64,000 nt of DNA, taken from JADGHX01 sp037200125 (GTDB lineage Bacteria; Pseudomonadota; Gammaproteobacteria; Steroidobacterales; Steroidobacteraceae). The notes beneath the pieces are model-generated. The model was not told the DNA's origin and made no database searches. It was given only the letters and a program-made list of their open reading frames with translations. The stretch covers positions 62,001 to 126,000 of the forward strand of contig JBBCGS010000003.1 of NCBI GenBank assembly GCA_037200125.1, given 5' to 3'. A program made the position numbers and the translations under genes. Positions within the stretch are counted from its first letter, which is position 1. Every line of letters begins with the position of its first letter. Of this stretch, positions 56,201-63,075 are shown in pieces.

Positions 56201-57264
56201 CGAAGAGCGATGACGGGCACAAAGCCGTCGTCGACTACGTCTCGAAGGTCACCGGTCAAACGCCGGCAACGTACGACGCGGCGGCGGCGACGTTCGGCAC
56301 GCTCGATGAAACGACGCAGCGGCCGTTCCTGCTCGAGTTCTTCTACAAAGAGCTCGTGGCCTCCGGTCGCGAGGCGAACGAGAATCCCGCCGCGGGTTTC
56401 AAGCGCGGGTACGCCGCCATCGATGCGCTGTTGCCAGGCGCGCGAAGCACCGATCCGAAGGCGCCGAATCCGTACGAAGGCGACTTGATGATGGCCTTCA
56501 GCAGGATCTATACGCTTGCCGGCGGCTCGATCTCGCTCCTGGTGCCGGGTGGTCTGCTGAACGTCGGTCTCGCCAATCCGCCACCGGGCCTCGCCGATAA
56601 GGCACCGTCGGATCTCGGCATCGTCGCGCAGCGCGCTGGCGACGTGCGCATCTACACCGCGGGCGACGTGCTCGTGAACCAATCGCGCATCTTCACGCTC
56701 GGCGGCGGCGACATCGCCATCTGGTCGAACTTCGGCGACATCGATGCGGGTCGCGGATCCAAGACCTCGGTCTCCGCGCCACCGCCGGCGGTGCGAGTGG
56801 ACTCGAGCGGCAAGGTGACGCTGGACTTCGCGGGCGCGGTGGCCGGTAGCGGCATCCGCACGATCACCGCGACCGCCGACCGCAACGTCAAGCCGGGTGA
56901 TGTCGACCTGATCGCGCCGGCCGGCACCGTGAACGCGGGTGACGCCGGCATCGGCGCAGCGGGCAACGTCAACATCGCCGCCCAGCACGTCGTCGGCCTC
57001 GACAACATCCAGTTCGGCGGCTCCGCCACCGGCGTGCCGTCGGAGGTCAGCAGTCTCGGTGCCTCGCTGTCGTCTGTTTCGGCTGTCGCGAGCAGCGCGT
57101 CCAACGCTTCGGGCTCGACAGTCGGAGAGCAGGCAGCGCCACCGACCGCCGCGCCGCTCGCGGAGAGCGCGCTCGGTTGGCTCGACGTGTTCGTGACCGG
57201 CTTCGGCGAAGACTCCTGCAGCGCCAACGATGCGGAGTGCATGAAGCGGCAGCAGACGAAATGA
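47209..57264 (+). CDS. Giant filamentous-haemagglutinin-type exoprotein (TpsA)
   Basis: A 3351-residue secreted beta-helix protein, substrate of the preceding TpsB. Signal peptide to about residue 22; two cysteines (29, 34) follow. The TPS recognition domain spans about 30-280 with the conserved NPNGI at 117-121. A Pro/Glu-rich linker (about 880-920) interrupts the beta-helix. A DUF3739-like region occupies about 2980-3270. The last residues hold a Cys pair (3337, 3344; DSCSANDAECMKR), like the C-terminal disulfide loop that tethers Haemophilus HMW1A to its TpsB. Ser/Thr/Asn-rich throughout. Likely an adhesin or matrix protein. Its stop overlaps the glycosyltransferase start. Confidence 0.93.
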   Translation: MKLQFAIGGAMLVAATTSTVSAADLPIPCVAGSCGPGVKGFVSSGQATATSTANTLTVKQQTDRAILNWTSFNIGADGKVVFQQPDVNSIALNRIFQNSPSKIFGSLTANGQVYLVNPNGIVFGATSSVKTAGLLASTLNISDSTFQNGLLSADLLSRGAPALDGSGHPNVLDADGNPVMGPDGKPLKVEISVEKGAQITTAASGQRVMLAAQNVTNAGTISAPDGQVVLAAGEKVYVTASTDPGLRGLLVEVDAGGTAWNQLTGNISANRGNVTVVGLAVNQDGRVSASTTVSANGSIRLLARDSVVQNVNATAAPFSATRAGKLQLGTQSVTSVLPELDSTETAVDDQPQLASRVDLQGRQVVVKSGAQVVVPGGIIAAQAVRSPDIANSSTVAPDTDSRIRVESGAVLDVSGSDAVLPASSNMVTVELRANELKDSPLQRDGALRGKTVVIDRRVGTPLADVSGAIAAIPKTIAERTSAGGSIKLDSEGDVVVATGARMDVSGGKVTYEAGPIQTTKLIGADGKLVDIGQADPNKIYVGIINPTSKKTYDRWGVTEIVNGPGIGQLDPGYVEGQDAGTLQFAAYKMVLNGDFLGSITVGQFQRDPAKTPAGGQFIVGDPTRQSGDSEIRDYRAPSVVFTDERPRIAVSSDAQLPGPRLLELPTDFLSQGFTSTAIYSNGDITVPESLALNLVPGSSLTLQGHGVQVDSNITAPGGKIQLTSTATRPDALIDTLRPYVHVGAAVKLDVSGLWTNDLAALNAGRATTDPLYPNAGSIGITVTRANFASVVPGEFVIGDGVQLVANGGAWVKSQTSTVGGTGGSISIQAGDFDSPLQLGEDIEIAAFGVNGARGGSFTIEAPRIDIAHDSVWAHAQAIDQPEPETPETPEIPETPGNLPPATPEEPTKPKPPAKLVLGDGLFSNFGFSTFSLTASGAGVADDTPDAPLVTFDVLSEAQIDARTKTILLSDASRNVASGSARVDSLGTVTLLPDTLRVASSVSMKVAPRGEVGAAGSGWLRVEAGSNMVADPQSSFSFSSARGVLLAGNITAHAGTVSASVVAPPSAADAGFIADQRVEIAPTASIDLSGIALFAPNDRNLQQGNVLGGGTLNLSALRGYVLINRGAFVDVSGTQAAIDFPDAVSGAGYSRKFVASAAGSVSLRGSEGVQWLGTLSAHAGRGDTGSAAGGTLSVSTTRDDGSFTPPQNETLAATFPTGPRVLTVVQDQSFASAQNGFAVVDANKVVSSGFDSLSLTAGGRIDFAGDVSLALGRQLSLDAPLVSAGTANRVDLSAPFVSWGYSFSPDAKAPATPGGAQLAVRADTIELFGATSLAGFTNSRFEAQHDIRLRNEAAAGTLGTLRASGNLTLAASRIFPLAGQSFEIRAPGIDGDDTTGTIRIEQTGASSGTPLSAGGALSIFARNIVQGGTLLAPFGTLQLNASDTLDLLPGSVTSVSADRTIPFGFVEAGTTWKHNLTLTSIPDRQITLTAPTVRTGEGSTVDLRGGGDLYAYSWVPGTGGTKDRLAAGATPGLYAIIPTEKAPYAVIDPLELANSGLKAGDSVYLAGTADVPAGTYALLPARYALLPGAYLVNATSSGSADIRPGVTSTLPDGGITVAGYRTFGGTGIGDTRYTTWVVHPGSYGRQISGYEDHLASTFFTDQAALHDQPRPVIPADAGRLVLNPGKQLDVRGDVLTTAASGGLGASIDIAAANLAVTAERIVYASPQIDAATLQKWNPHSLVLGGASSDTADGRTIAVSADDVIIGENVNLSLDEIVIAANDSISFQSGARVSSRATSTAVDMPEVNLTLTGSNAAGAAVVAVSDLAVYDVQKSDAAPASLARVDMASNSQLSSRGALLLDAPGGARLEGTLSGAGAAWNLSSDRIVFGESDATDGIVIDSRLSGLLSQGRSIEIAGTGLMDFAESLTVGSAGQDLTLRAGTIHALNDDTQVVFSARTLTLEGAVAGSAAALEAGTSSITARANDIILGPGFLDFDGFSTISLQASRDVRGEGTSRFRTPGALDITAQRVTANTGANTSLEVGDAFRILKANGTSSGAIAGLGGSLKVHAGSIENSGLIELPTGLVSLTADDGLTLSAGSVIDVSGRTVTAAGRSVSSWGGAITLGAGSDLTGVSGSSLLMQGAGAADGGVLALSSGGVLAFDSSLNAHGTKTGGSVTVDADSFSLDANGDSTFGALNSRFETAGFNEARRITVAHGDLNLAAGTTTTARTVELTTNDGSIDVAGSIVALSDSQRAAISLFGAGGVTLESGSSLRAEGMGADGRGGYVTIGTFDGAIDLKSGSAIATRGTQDNGRLWLRAPAIIRDGKDDVNVEGIHSTLTGVDSVVLESVLRYDDLGPVLSDFEFGDYINRADTYAQSAFGNIGARLGGGNVPLRTTVGLDLYSESDVALGSADPFSPGSLDLSSWRSGGEAGALTIRSGGSIAVNGIVSDGFSTDFNGVPSLLDQRSATIRLAAGSAFQSTNPLSVTAGATGDLTFSAFSVLRTGTGDIGLAAAGNVLIGDNDFGGASIYTAGTPAFAAGSTPGVTPLRDTVFPTDGGSISISAGGNIAGARVIGGVGGWQPRAGRGGTTTAVPTQWGTNLSAFNWNVGSFGGGDLAVRAGRDIVELSAAVADSAIEKTPDVLTQFQGGVLSVDAGGDISSVMLHMTRGDNRIRADGALAGGSRLADTGDVLGSFFSLADGTLSIRSRGDTIIEAALQTSALIQPNQSRLSMFLTAGEGSALDVQSAAGDVVFNSESSRLGSFLGGDVANSLYATELGMVPANLRMAALSGDIHVRGQVTMTPSDHGQLDVFAFHDLCSADDGCGIEMADLAAGSVPTALSPLSTDNGVSLALSGPGGARHLNDPLSALITAGHDLNSVGIRVPKAASIAVGHDIIALNLDAQNLRSDDVTLITAGRDITWTGSDGSTLAGQIQVGGPGRLDMLAGRNIDLGLSGGVSTTGNLRNPNLPTTEGADLTMIAGLGKPLDYTDFFDDIVAKSDDGHKAVVDYVSKVTGQTPATYDAAAATFGTLDETTQRPFLLEFFYKELVASGREANENPAAGFKRGYAAIDALLPGARSTDPKAPNPYEGDLMMAFSRIYTLAGGSISLLVPGGLLNVGLANPPPGLADKAPSDLGIVAQRAGDVRIYTAGDVLVNQSRIFTLGGGDIAIWSNFGDIDAGRGSKTSVSAPPPAVRVDSSGKVTLDFAGAVAGSGIRTITATADRNVKPGDVDLIAPAGTVNAGDAGIGAAGNVNIAAQHVVGLDNIQFGGSATGVPSEVSSLGASLSSVSAVASSASNASGSTVGEQAAPPTAAPLAESALGWLDVFVTGFGEDSCSANDAECMKRQQTK

Positions 57265-59786
57265 GCACGCAGCAGACGATGCAGTACGCGATGCGCTGTC
57301 ATCAGCGCGGGCGTCTCGCGGAGGCGGAACGGCTTTATCGCGACGTCATTCGCACGGAGCCGCAGCACTGCGACGCTCTGCATCTGCTTGGGCTCATCCG
57401 CATCGATCAGCGCGACTACCAGACTGGCGTCCGGCTGATCGAATCGGCGGTTGCAGTGAATCCGCGCTTCGCTAAGGCGCATTTCAATCTCGGGGTGGCC
57501 CTCACGAAGCTGGAGCGCTACGACGACGCGGTGGCGAGCTTCGACCACGCGCTGCGGCTCACGCCGGAGCACGTGGAGTCCTGGAATGCGCGCGGTAACG
57601 CGCTCATCAAAGCGGAGCGCGTGGCCGAGGCGAAGGAAGCGTACGATCGCGCACTCACCCTGCGGCCCGAGCACGCCGGCGCGCTGCTGAATCGTGCGGC
57701 GGCATTCGTCCGCCTCGAAAAACTCGAGGAGGCGCAAGCCGACCTCGACCGCCTTCTTGCTCTCGACCCCAATCACGTCGAGGCACACATTCGCCGGGCG
57801 TCGTTAGCCGCGAAGAGGGGTGATCCGCTCGACGCCTACCAGCGGCTCGAGTGTGAGACGCCCGACCTCAGCCAGAGCGCGGAAGCCTGGTGTGTGCGTG
57901 GCAGCGCGCTGGCCCAGCTCAGATGCTACGAGGAGGCGCTCGAAGCATACGATCGCGCGCTCGAATTGCGTAGTGACTACGTGGACGCTTCCGCCGGGCG
58001 CGGCGGCGTCTTGTCGATGCTCCGTCGCTTCGAAGAGGCGCTGCTGGAATACGACCGGGCGCTACGCATCGACCCGGATCACGTCGAAGCGCTCTACAAC
58101 CGCGGTCTCGCACTCGGCGAGCTCGATCGGCTCGAGGAAGCGCTCGAATACTTCGAACGCGCCGTCGCGAACAAGCCGCGCTATCTGCGCGGGCTCGCCA
58201 ATCTCGTGCCGGTGCTCGCACGCTTCCGCCACTTTCCGCAGGCGCTCGAGTGCTGCGATCGGGCGCTCGAGATAGAACCGAAGCACGCGCAAACGCTCAT
58301 CTGGCGCGCCGATATGCTGGTGAAGCTCCGTCGCTTCGATGACGCGCTCGCGGCTTACGACACGGTGCTCGAAGTGGAGCCCGCCGGCGCGGACTCCTGG
58401 TTCAGCCTCTATCTCTATCTGCGGAAGAACATCTGCGACTGGAACGGGTTGGACGCCATGATCGCGCGCCTGCGCGCGGGCTTCACCGGCCCGGATCCGG
58501 CGCCGGTCGCGCCGCTGCTGCTCATGTCTTTCGACAGCACTCTGGAAGAGAAGCTGAATGTCGCGCGCCATTTCGCGTCGACGACTCCGGCTCCGCCCTC
58601 GCGAAAGGAGCGGCCGCCGGAAGCGACGTTCAAACCGCACGAGCGAATTCGCATCGCCTACATTTCCGCGAACTTTAATCGTCACCCGGTTGCGTACACG
58701 CTGGCCGAGCTGATGGAGCGGCACGATCGCTCGAAGTTCGACGTCATCGGCATTTCGCTCGGCGGCGACGACCGGTCGGACATTCGCGCGCGCATCGTTT
58801 CGGCCTGCACGTCGTTTCACGATGTGAACGCGCTGTCGGACGAGGCGGCCGCCGACCTGCTGCGAGAGCTCGAGGTCGACATCGCGATCGACCTCATGGG
58901 CCATACGGAAGACTCACGGCGCGGCATGTTGGCGCTCCGGTGCGCGCCGCTTCAGGTGAACTATCTCGGCTTCCCCGGTACCTCCGCCGAACCGTACATG
59001 GATTATCTGATCGCGGATCAGTACCTGATCCCCAGCGAGCATCGCGAGGGTTACACCGAGCGCCTCGTGCGGTTGCCTCACTCGTACATGCCGATCGACA
59101 CGAAGTGGGGCGCGAGCGAACACACGCCCACCCGTCAGAGCGAGGGATTACCGGAACAGGGTTTCGTCTTCTGCGCCTTCACCACGCACTACAAGATCAC
59201 CCCGGCGGTGTTCGATGTCTGGATGCGGTTGTTGTCGCAGATCGAAAGCTCGGTGCTCTGGTTGCAAGGGGCCAACGAGGTCGCCGAGCGCAACCTGGAG
59301 GCGTTCGCGGCGGAGCGCGGGGTCGACCCATCGCGCCTCATCTTTGCGATCCGCACGCCGGGGATCGCGGAGCATCTGGCGCGCCATCGGCTTGCCGATC
59401 TCTACCTCGATACCACGCCTTACAACGCTCACTCGACCGCGCGCGATGCGCTCTGGATGGGGTTGCCGTTGCTTACCATTGAAGGATCTTCGTTTGCGAG
59501 CCGGGTCGCGGGCAGCATTTTGACCGCTGCGGGGTTGCCGCAGCTCGTTGCGGCGGATCTCGATGCTTATGAGTCCATGGCCTTGCGGCTTGCGCGGGAT
59601 CCGCAGGCGCTTGCGGACTTGAAGCGGCATTTGGCCGAAACGCGTTTGGCACAGCCGCTGTTTGATATGGATCTTTATCGGCGGCACATTGAAGTCGCGT
59701 TTACGCGGATGGTCGAGCGGGCCCGTCGCGGCGAGCCTCCGGCCGATTTCGATATCGCTGCGTTGGCTCAGCCGCCCGGCGATTGA
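57261..59786 (+). CDS. TPR-containing GT41 glycosyltransferase (OGT/SPINDLY type)
   Basis: An 841-residue cytoplasmic glycosyltransferase. Residues about 1-400 contain ten or more TPR repeats (for example AHFNLGVALTKLERYDDAVA and ALYNRGLALGELDRLEEALE). The GT41 catalytic part starts near 457 with RIRIAYISANFNRHPVAYTL. It goes on with DIAIDLMGHTEDSRRGML, LRCAPLQVNYLGFPGTSAEP, then the nucleotide-sugar domain FCAFTTHYKITPAVFDVWMR and LDTTPYNAHSTARDALWMGL. GT41 enzymes transfer GlcNAc, glucose or fucose to protein Ser/Thr or Asn. Four-base overlap with tpsA argues that TpsA is the acceptor. The donor cannot be read from sequence by eye; UDP-GlcNAc and GDP-fucose are both possible. Confidence 0.93.
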   Translation: MSTQQTMQYAMRCHQRGRLAEAERLYRDVIRTEPQHCDALHLLGLIRIDQRDYQTGVRLIESAVAVNPRFAKAHFNLGVALTKLERYDDAVASFDHALRLTPEHVESWNARGNALIKAERVAEAKEAYDRALTLRPEHAGALLNRAAAFVRLEKLEEAQADLDRLLALDPNHVEAHIRRASLAAKRGDPLDAYQRLECETPDLSQSAEAWCVRGSALAQLRCYEEALEAYDRALELRSDYVDASAGRGGVLSMLRRFEEALLEYDRALRIDPDHVEALYNRGLALGELDRLEEALEYFERAVANKPRYLRGLANLVPVLARFRHFPQALECCDRALEIEPKHAQTLIWRADMLVKLRRFDDALAAYDTVLEVEPAGADSWFSLYLYLRKNICDWNGLDAMIARLRAGFTGPDPAPVAPLLLMSFDSTLEEKLNVARHFASTTPAPPSRKERPPEATFKPHERIRIAYISANFNRHPVAYTLAELMERHDRSKFDVIGISLGGDDRSDIRARIVSACTSFHDVNALSDEAAADLLRELEVDIAIDLMGHTEDSRRGMLALRCAPLQVNYLGFPGTSAEPYMDYLIADQYLIPSEHREGYTERLVRLPHSYMPIDTKWGASEHTPTRQSEGLPEQGFVFCAFTTHYKITPAVFDVWMRLLSQIESSVLWLQGANEVAERNLEAFAAERGVDPSRLIFAIRTPGIAEHLARHRLADLYLDTTPYNAHSTARDALWMGLPLLTIEGSSFASRVAGSILTAAGLPQLVAADLDAYESMALRLARDPQALADLKRHLAETRLAQPLFDMDLYRRHIEVAFTRMVERARRGEPPADFDIAALAQPPGD

Positions 59787-60562
59787 GGGCTTCCCTTCTT
59801 ATTCTCATCGAGCAACTTAGCAAGCTGAGCTGCATCCATCGCCCCTCGCACGCGGCGCCCGCTATCGAGAAAAAACGTCGGCGTAGTCGAAATGTACAGC
59901 TTCTTCGCAAGCGTCCTCAGCTCCGCCACCGGATCCCCGGCACAGCTCGCGGGCGGAATGGCCTTCTGCTTCACCATCCACTGTTCCCAAACCTGCGACC
60001 GGTCTCCCGCGCACCAGATCGCGCGCGCCTTGTTCGTGGCGTCCGGGTGAATCTCCGAAAGCGGAAAGAGGAAGGTGTAAACCGTCAGGTTGTCGAGCAC
60101 CGCCATCTGCTCCTCGAGCTTCTGGCAGTACGGGCAGTCCGGATCGGCGAACACCGCGATCTTGCGGCTGCCGTCGCCCTTCACCACCTTGATGGCCCGC
60201 TCGAACGGCAGCGAGTCGAAGTCGATGCGGCCGTGGGCTTCCAGGCGCTGCGCCGTGATGTCTGTGCGCGTCGCGGTGTCGATGAATTGGCCGTTGAAGA
60301 CGTGATCGCCCGTCTTGTCCGAGTACACGAGGGTTTCGCCAGTGAACACTTCGTACAGGCCCGGAATCGGCGAGGGCGTCACGCTCACGATGGGCGTGCC
60401 CGGGAAACGGGATTCGAGAGTGCGCTTGATCACCGCCGCCGCGGCGCTATCGGCCGGGGCTTCCGCTGGCTTCGCTACGGGCTTGGCGACCGCGGCAGTC
60501 AGCAGGAAGCAGGCAGGAATCAGCGAGAGCAGCAGTCGGCTGGACAGCATAGGTGCGCACAC
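59768..60562 (-). CDS. dsbC: Periplasmic thiol:disulfide interchange protein, DsbC/DsbG-like
   Basis: A 264-residue thioredoxin-fold protein with a signal peptide (LLLSLIPACFLLTAAVA), an N-terminal dimerisation part (VIKRTLESRFPGTPIVSVTP) and the active site FADPDCPYCQKLEEQ (CPYC). A second Cys pair (AIWCAGD; PASCAGD) matches the structural disulfide of DsbC. TTPTFFLDSGRRVRGA gives the cis-Pro. It would correct disulfides in exported proteins. Convergent with the GT41 gene; the two ends overlap by 19 bases. The ATG at 60550 is an alternative start. Confidence 0.92.
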   Translation of the reverse strand: MCAPMLSSRLLLSLIPACFLLTAAVAKPVAKPAEAPADSAAAAVIKRTLESRFPGTPIVSVTPSPIPGLYEVFTGETLVYSDKTGDHVFNGQFIDTATRTDITAQRLEAHGRIDFDSLPFERAIKVVKGDGSRKIAVFADPDCPYCQKLEEQMAVLDNLTVYTFLFPLSEIHPDATNKARAIWCAGDRSQVWEQWMVKQKAIPPASCAGDPVAELRTLAKKLYISTTPTFFLDSGRRVRGAMDAAQLAKLLDENKKGSPQSPGG

Positions 60563-60789
60563 ATGGTCGTTTCTGCGGGGTGCGCGAGAGTTGTGCAGGC
60601 GACACGATCTAGCGCTCGTGAAGGCTAGCGTCGGCGTGTGTCAGAGGCGTGTCTGAAACAGAACCGTCACAGGACCTCTCAATAATGCCCGGGCCGTCCC
60701 GCTGCAAGGGCGCGGTCGGGGGTACAGCGACGTAGTTCAGCAAGCGCTGTGACGCGTCCCTCGCTATCAAACCCGTGGGATGCCCGCCG

Positions 60790-62646
60790 ATGCGTTTCTT
60801 CCGTTCGAGCGCTCTGCTTTTTTTCCTGTTCACCGGAGCGCTGGGATTCGCCGCGCCTGCGAATGCGTGGTGGAACGACAAGTGGGCCTTCCGCAAGGAA
60901 ATCACGTTCGATCTGTCGCCAGCCGGCGCGGACATCACCGGCGCGCCGGCCGATGTGCCGGTGCTCGTGCGACTGAGCCTGGCGAACTTCGGCTACTTCG
61001 CCGACACAAAGCCCGACGGTTCCGACCTGCGCTTTGTTGCGGGCGACGACAAGACGCCGCTCGAATCCCACGTCGAACGCTACGACCCGCAGGCGCAGAT
61101 CGCGTTCCTCTGGGTTCGCGTGCCGCGGCTCACCGGCGGCGCGAATACCGACAAGATCTATCTCTATTACGGCAACAAGGAAGTCTCGGGCGCGACGGCG
61201 AGCGCCGGCTCGTACGACAAGAACCAGGCGTTGGTGTACCACTTCGGCCCGCCGGCCAACTCGCCGCAGGACGCCACCGCGTACAAGACCGAGCCCTCGT
61301 CGTTCACGGCTGAAGTCAACGCGGCGTCGTTGATCGGTTCGGGTGCGAGGTTCTCCGGCACGCACACCATCTCGATTCCCGCCAACGGCGCGCTGCGTTT
61401 GGTGCCCGCGCAGGGCATGACGATCTCGGCGTGGGTGCGCATCGACGCCGCCCAGCAGAACGCCTACATCGCAGCCCTCGAGGACAACGGCAAGACGCTG
61501 GTTCTCGGCCTCGACGGCACGACGATTTTCGCCCGTTGGAGCGGCACCCCGGCCGGCCCGGCGGTCGTCGCGCAGAGCGGCGTGCAGATGGCGACGGGCG
61601 AGTGGCACCACCTCGCGCTGCGTGTCGGCGACGGTCAGATGACGATCCTCGTGGACGGCGCCGAAGCCGGCCAGGCAGCCGTCGCGCTCGCCGAAGTCGG
61701 CGGCACGCTCAGCATCGGCAGCTCCGCGCAGGGCGCGAATGTGCTGACCGGCGAGCTCGACGAGCTCGAAGTCTCGAACATCGCGCGCAAGACCGAATGG
61801 ATCAAGGCGGCCGCGCGCAGCCAGGGCATGGTCGCGCCGCTCGTCGTCTACGGCGGCGACGTGCAGAAAGACAGCGGCGGCGGCGAATCCTATTTCACCA
61901 CCACGCTGCGCAACGTCACCGTCGACGGCTGGGTGATCATCGGCATCCTGATGGTGATGTTCGTTGGGTCGGTGCTCGTGATGATCGGCAAGGGGCTGTA
62001 CCTGAGTCGAGTGGCGCGCGGCAACGCGAAGTTCCTTTCCGAGTTCCACAAAATGCGCGAAGACCCGGCGGCGCTCGAACGGCGCGACGGTGGCAAGGAT
62101 GACGATGTCGACGCGTTCGAAGGCAGCGATGGCGGCTCGCAGGTGGTCTCGGCGTTGACCGCGAAGAGCTCGACGTACGGCATATCGACGCTGTGGCTGC
62201 TCTATCACCACGGCATGCGCGAAACGATGAAGCGCCTCGAAGGGCAGTCCGCCGGTGCCGCGCGGGTGCGCTCGCTCACGCCGCAGTCCATCGAAGCCAT
62301 TCGCGCGACGCTCGACGCGTCGCTCACTCGCATGAGTCAGCGCCTCGGCTCCCAAATGGTGTGGCTCACGATCTCGATCTCGGGCGGCCCGTTCCTCGGT
62401 CTGCTCGGCACCGTCGTCGGCGTGATGATCACCTTCGCGGCGATCGCGGCGACGGGCGACGTGAACATCAACGCCATCGCGCCGGGTACGGCGGCCGCGC
62501 TCGTTGCGACGGTTGCGGGCCTCGGTGTCGCGATCCCATGCCTGTTCGGCTACAACTATCTGAACACGCGGGTGAAGGAAATCACCGCGGACATGCGCGT
62601 GTTCGTCGACGAGTTCGTCACCCGTATCGCCGAGACGTACTCGTAA
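60790..62646 (+). CDS. DUF2341-LamG-ExbB/TolQ fusion protein
   Basis: A 618-residue fusion. After a signal peptide (to about 26, PANAWWNDKW) comes a DUF2341 domain (KEITFDLSPAGADITGAPAD; DKIYLYYGNKEVSG), then a LamG-type carbohydrate-binding sandwich (ISAWVRIDAAQQNAYIAALE; GEWHHLALRVGDGQMTILVD). A membrane helix at about 380-400 leads into an ExbB/TolQ/MotA proton channel with helices near 525-550 and 562-590 (GPFLGLLGTVVGVMITFAAI; NAIAPGTAAALVATVAGLGV). The periplasmic lectin-like half would sit at the outer face of the proton channel. ExbD and TonB-like genes follow. The 227 bases upstream (60563-60789) contain no gene. The ATG at 60790 is chosen since the signal peptide begins there. Confidence 0.9.
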   Translation: MRFFRSSALLFFLFTGALGFAAPANAWWNDKWAFRKEITFDLSPAGADITGAPADVPVLVRLSLANFGYFADTKPDGSDLRFVAGDDKTPLESHVERYDPQAQIAFLWVRVPRLTGGANTDKIYLYYGNKEVSGATASAGSYDKNQALVYHFGPPANSPQDATAYKTEPSSFTAEVNAASLIGSGARFSGTHTISIPANGALRLVPAQGMTISAWVRIDAAQQNAYIAALEDNGKTLVLGLDGTTIFARWSGTPAGPAVVAQSGVQMATGEWHHLALRVGDGQMTILVDGAEAGQAAVALAEVGGTLSIGSSAQGANVLTGELDELEVSNIARKTEWIKAAARSQGMVAPLVVYGGDVQKDSGGGESYFTTTLRNVTVDGWVIIGILMVMFVGSVLVMIGKGLYLSRVARGNAKFLSEFHKMREDPAALERRDGGKDDDVDAFEGSDGGSQVVSALTAKSSTYGISTLWLLYHHGMRETMKRLEGQSAGAARVRSLTPQSIEAIRATLDASLTRMSQRLGSQMVWLTISISGGPFLGLLGTVVGVMITFAAIAATGDVNINAIAPGTAAALVATVAGLGVAIPCLFGYNYLNTRVKEITADMRVFVDEFVTRIAETYS

Positions 62647-62658
62647 GGAGCGCAGGCC

Positions 62659-63069
62659 ATGTCAGCAGCAAGCAGCGGTGACAGCGACGTTTACGACCAG
62701 ATCAACGTAACGCCGTTGCTCGACCTGGCCTATGTGCTCCTCATCATCTTCATCATCCTGACCACGGCCACCGTGCAGGGGATCAAGGTGAACTTGCCGA
62801 AGGCGAGCGCGCAGCCGAGCCTGGCGGAGAACAAGACGAAGGCGATCAGCATCACGGCCGACGGAACGATCTATCTCGACACGTTCCCCGTCACGCTGCC
62901 GGAGCTCGAGAACCTGCTGCGCCAGTACAAATCGCAGACGCCCGATCTGCCGGTGATCATCAAGGCGGATTCGAGCATTCCCTATCAGCGCGTGGTGGAC
63001 GTGCTGGATCTCGTCGGCCGGCTCGAGATCACGCAGCTCGGCCTCGTCACGCAGAAGCTCGTGAAGTGA
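62659..63069 (+). CDS. exbD: ExbD/TolR biopolymer transport protein
   Basis: A 136-residue ExbD: one membrane helix with the conserved Asp (INVTPLLDLAYVLLIIFIIL) and a periplasmic domain (KAISITADGTIYLDTFPVTL; LPVIIKADSSIPYQRVVDVL). With ExbB it forms the proton channel that energises TonB. It lies 12 bases after the ExbB fusion and 6 before the TonB-like gene. Confidence 0.95.
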   Translation: MSAASSGDSDVYDQINVTPLLDLAYVLLIIFIILTTATVQGIKVNLPKASAQPSLAENKTKAISITADGTIYLDTFPVTLPELENLLRQYKSQTPDLPVIIKADSSIPYQRVVDVLDLVGRLEITQLGLVTQKLVK

Positions 63070-63075
63070 GCCGGC

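Noticed and set aside
55990..57788. Minus-strand long frames opposite the end of tpsA and the GT41 gene
   Set aside because: They span the boundary of two well-supported genes, show no motifs and have shadow composition.
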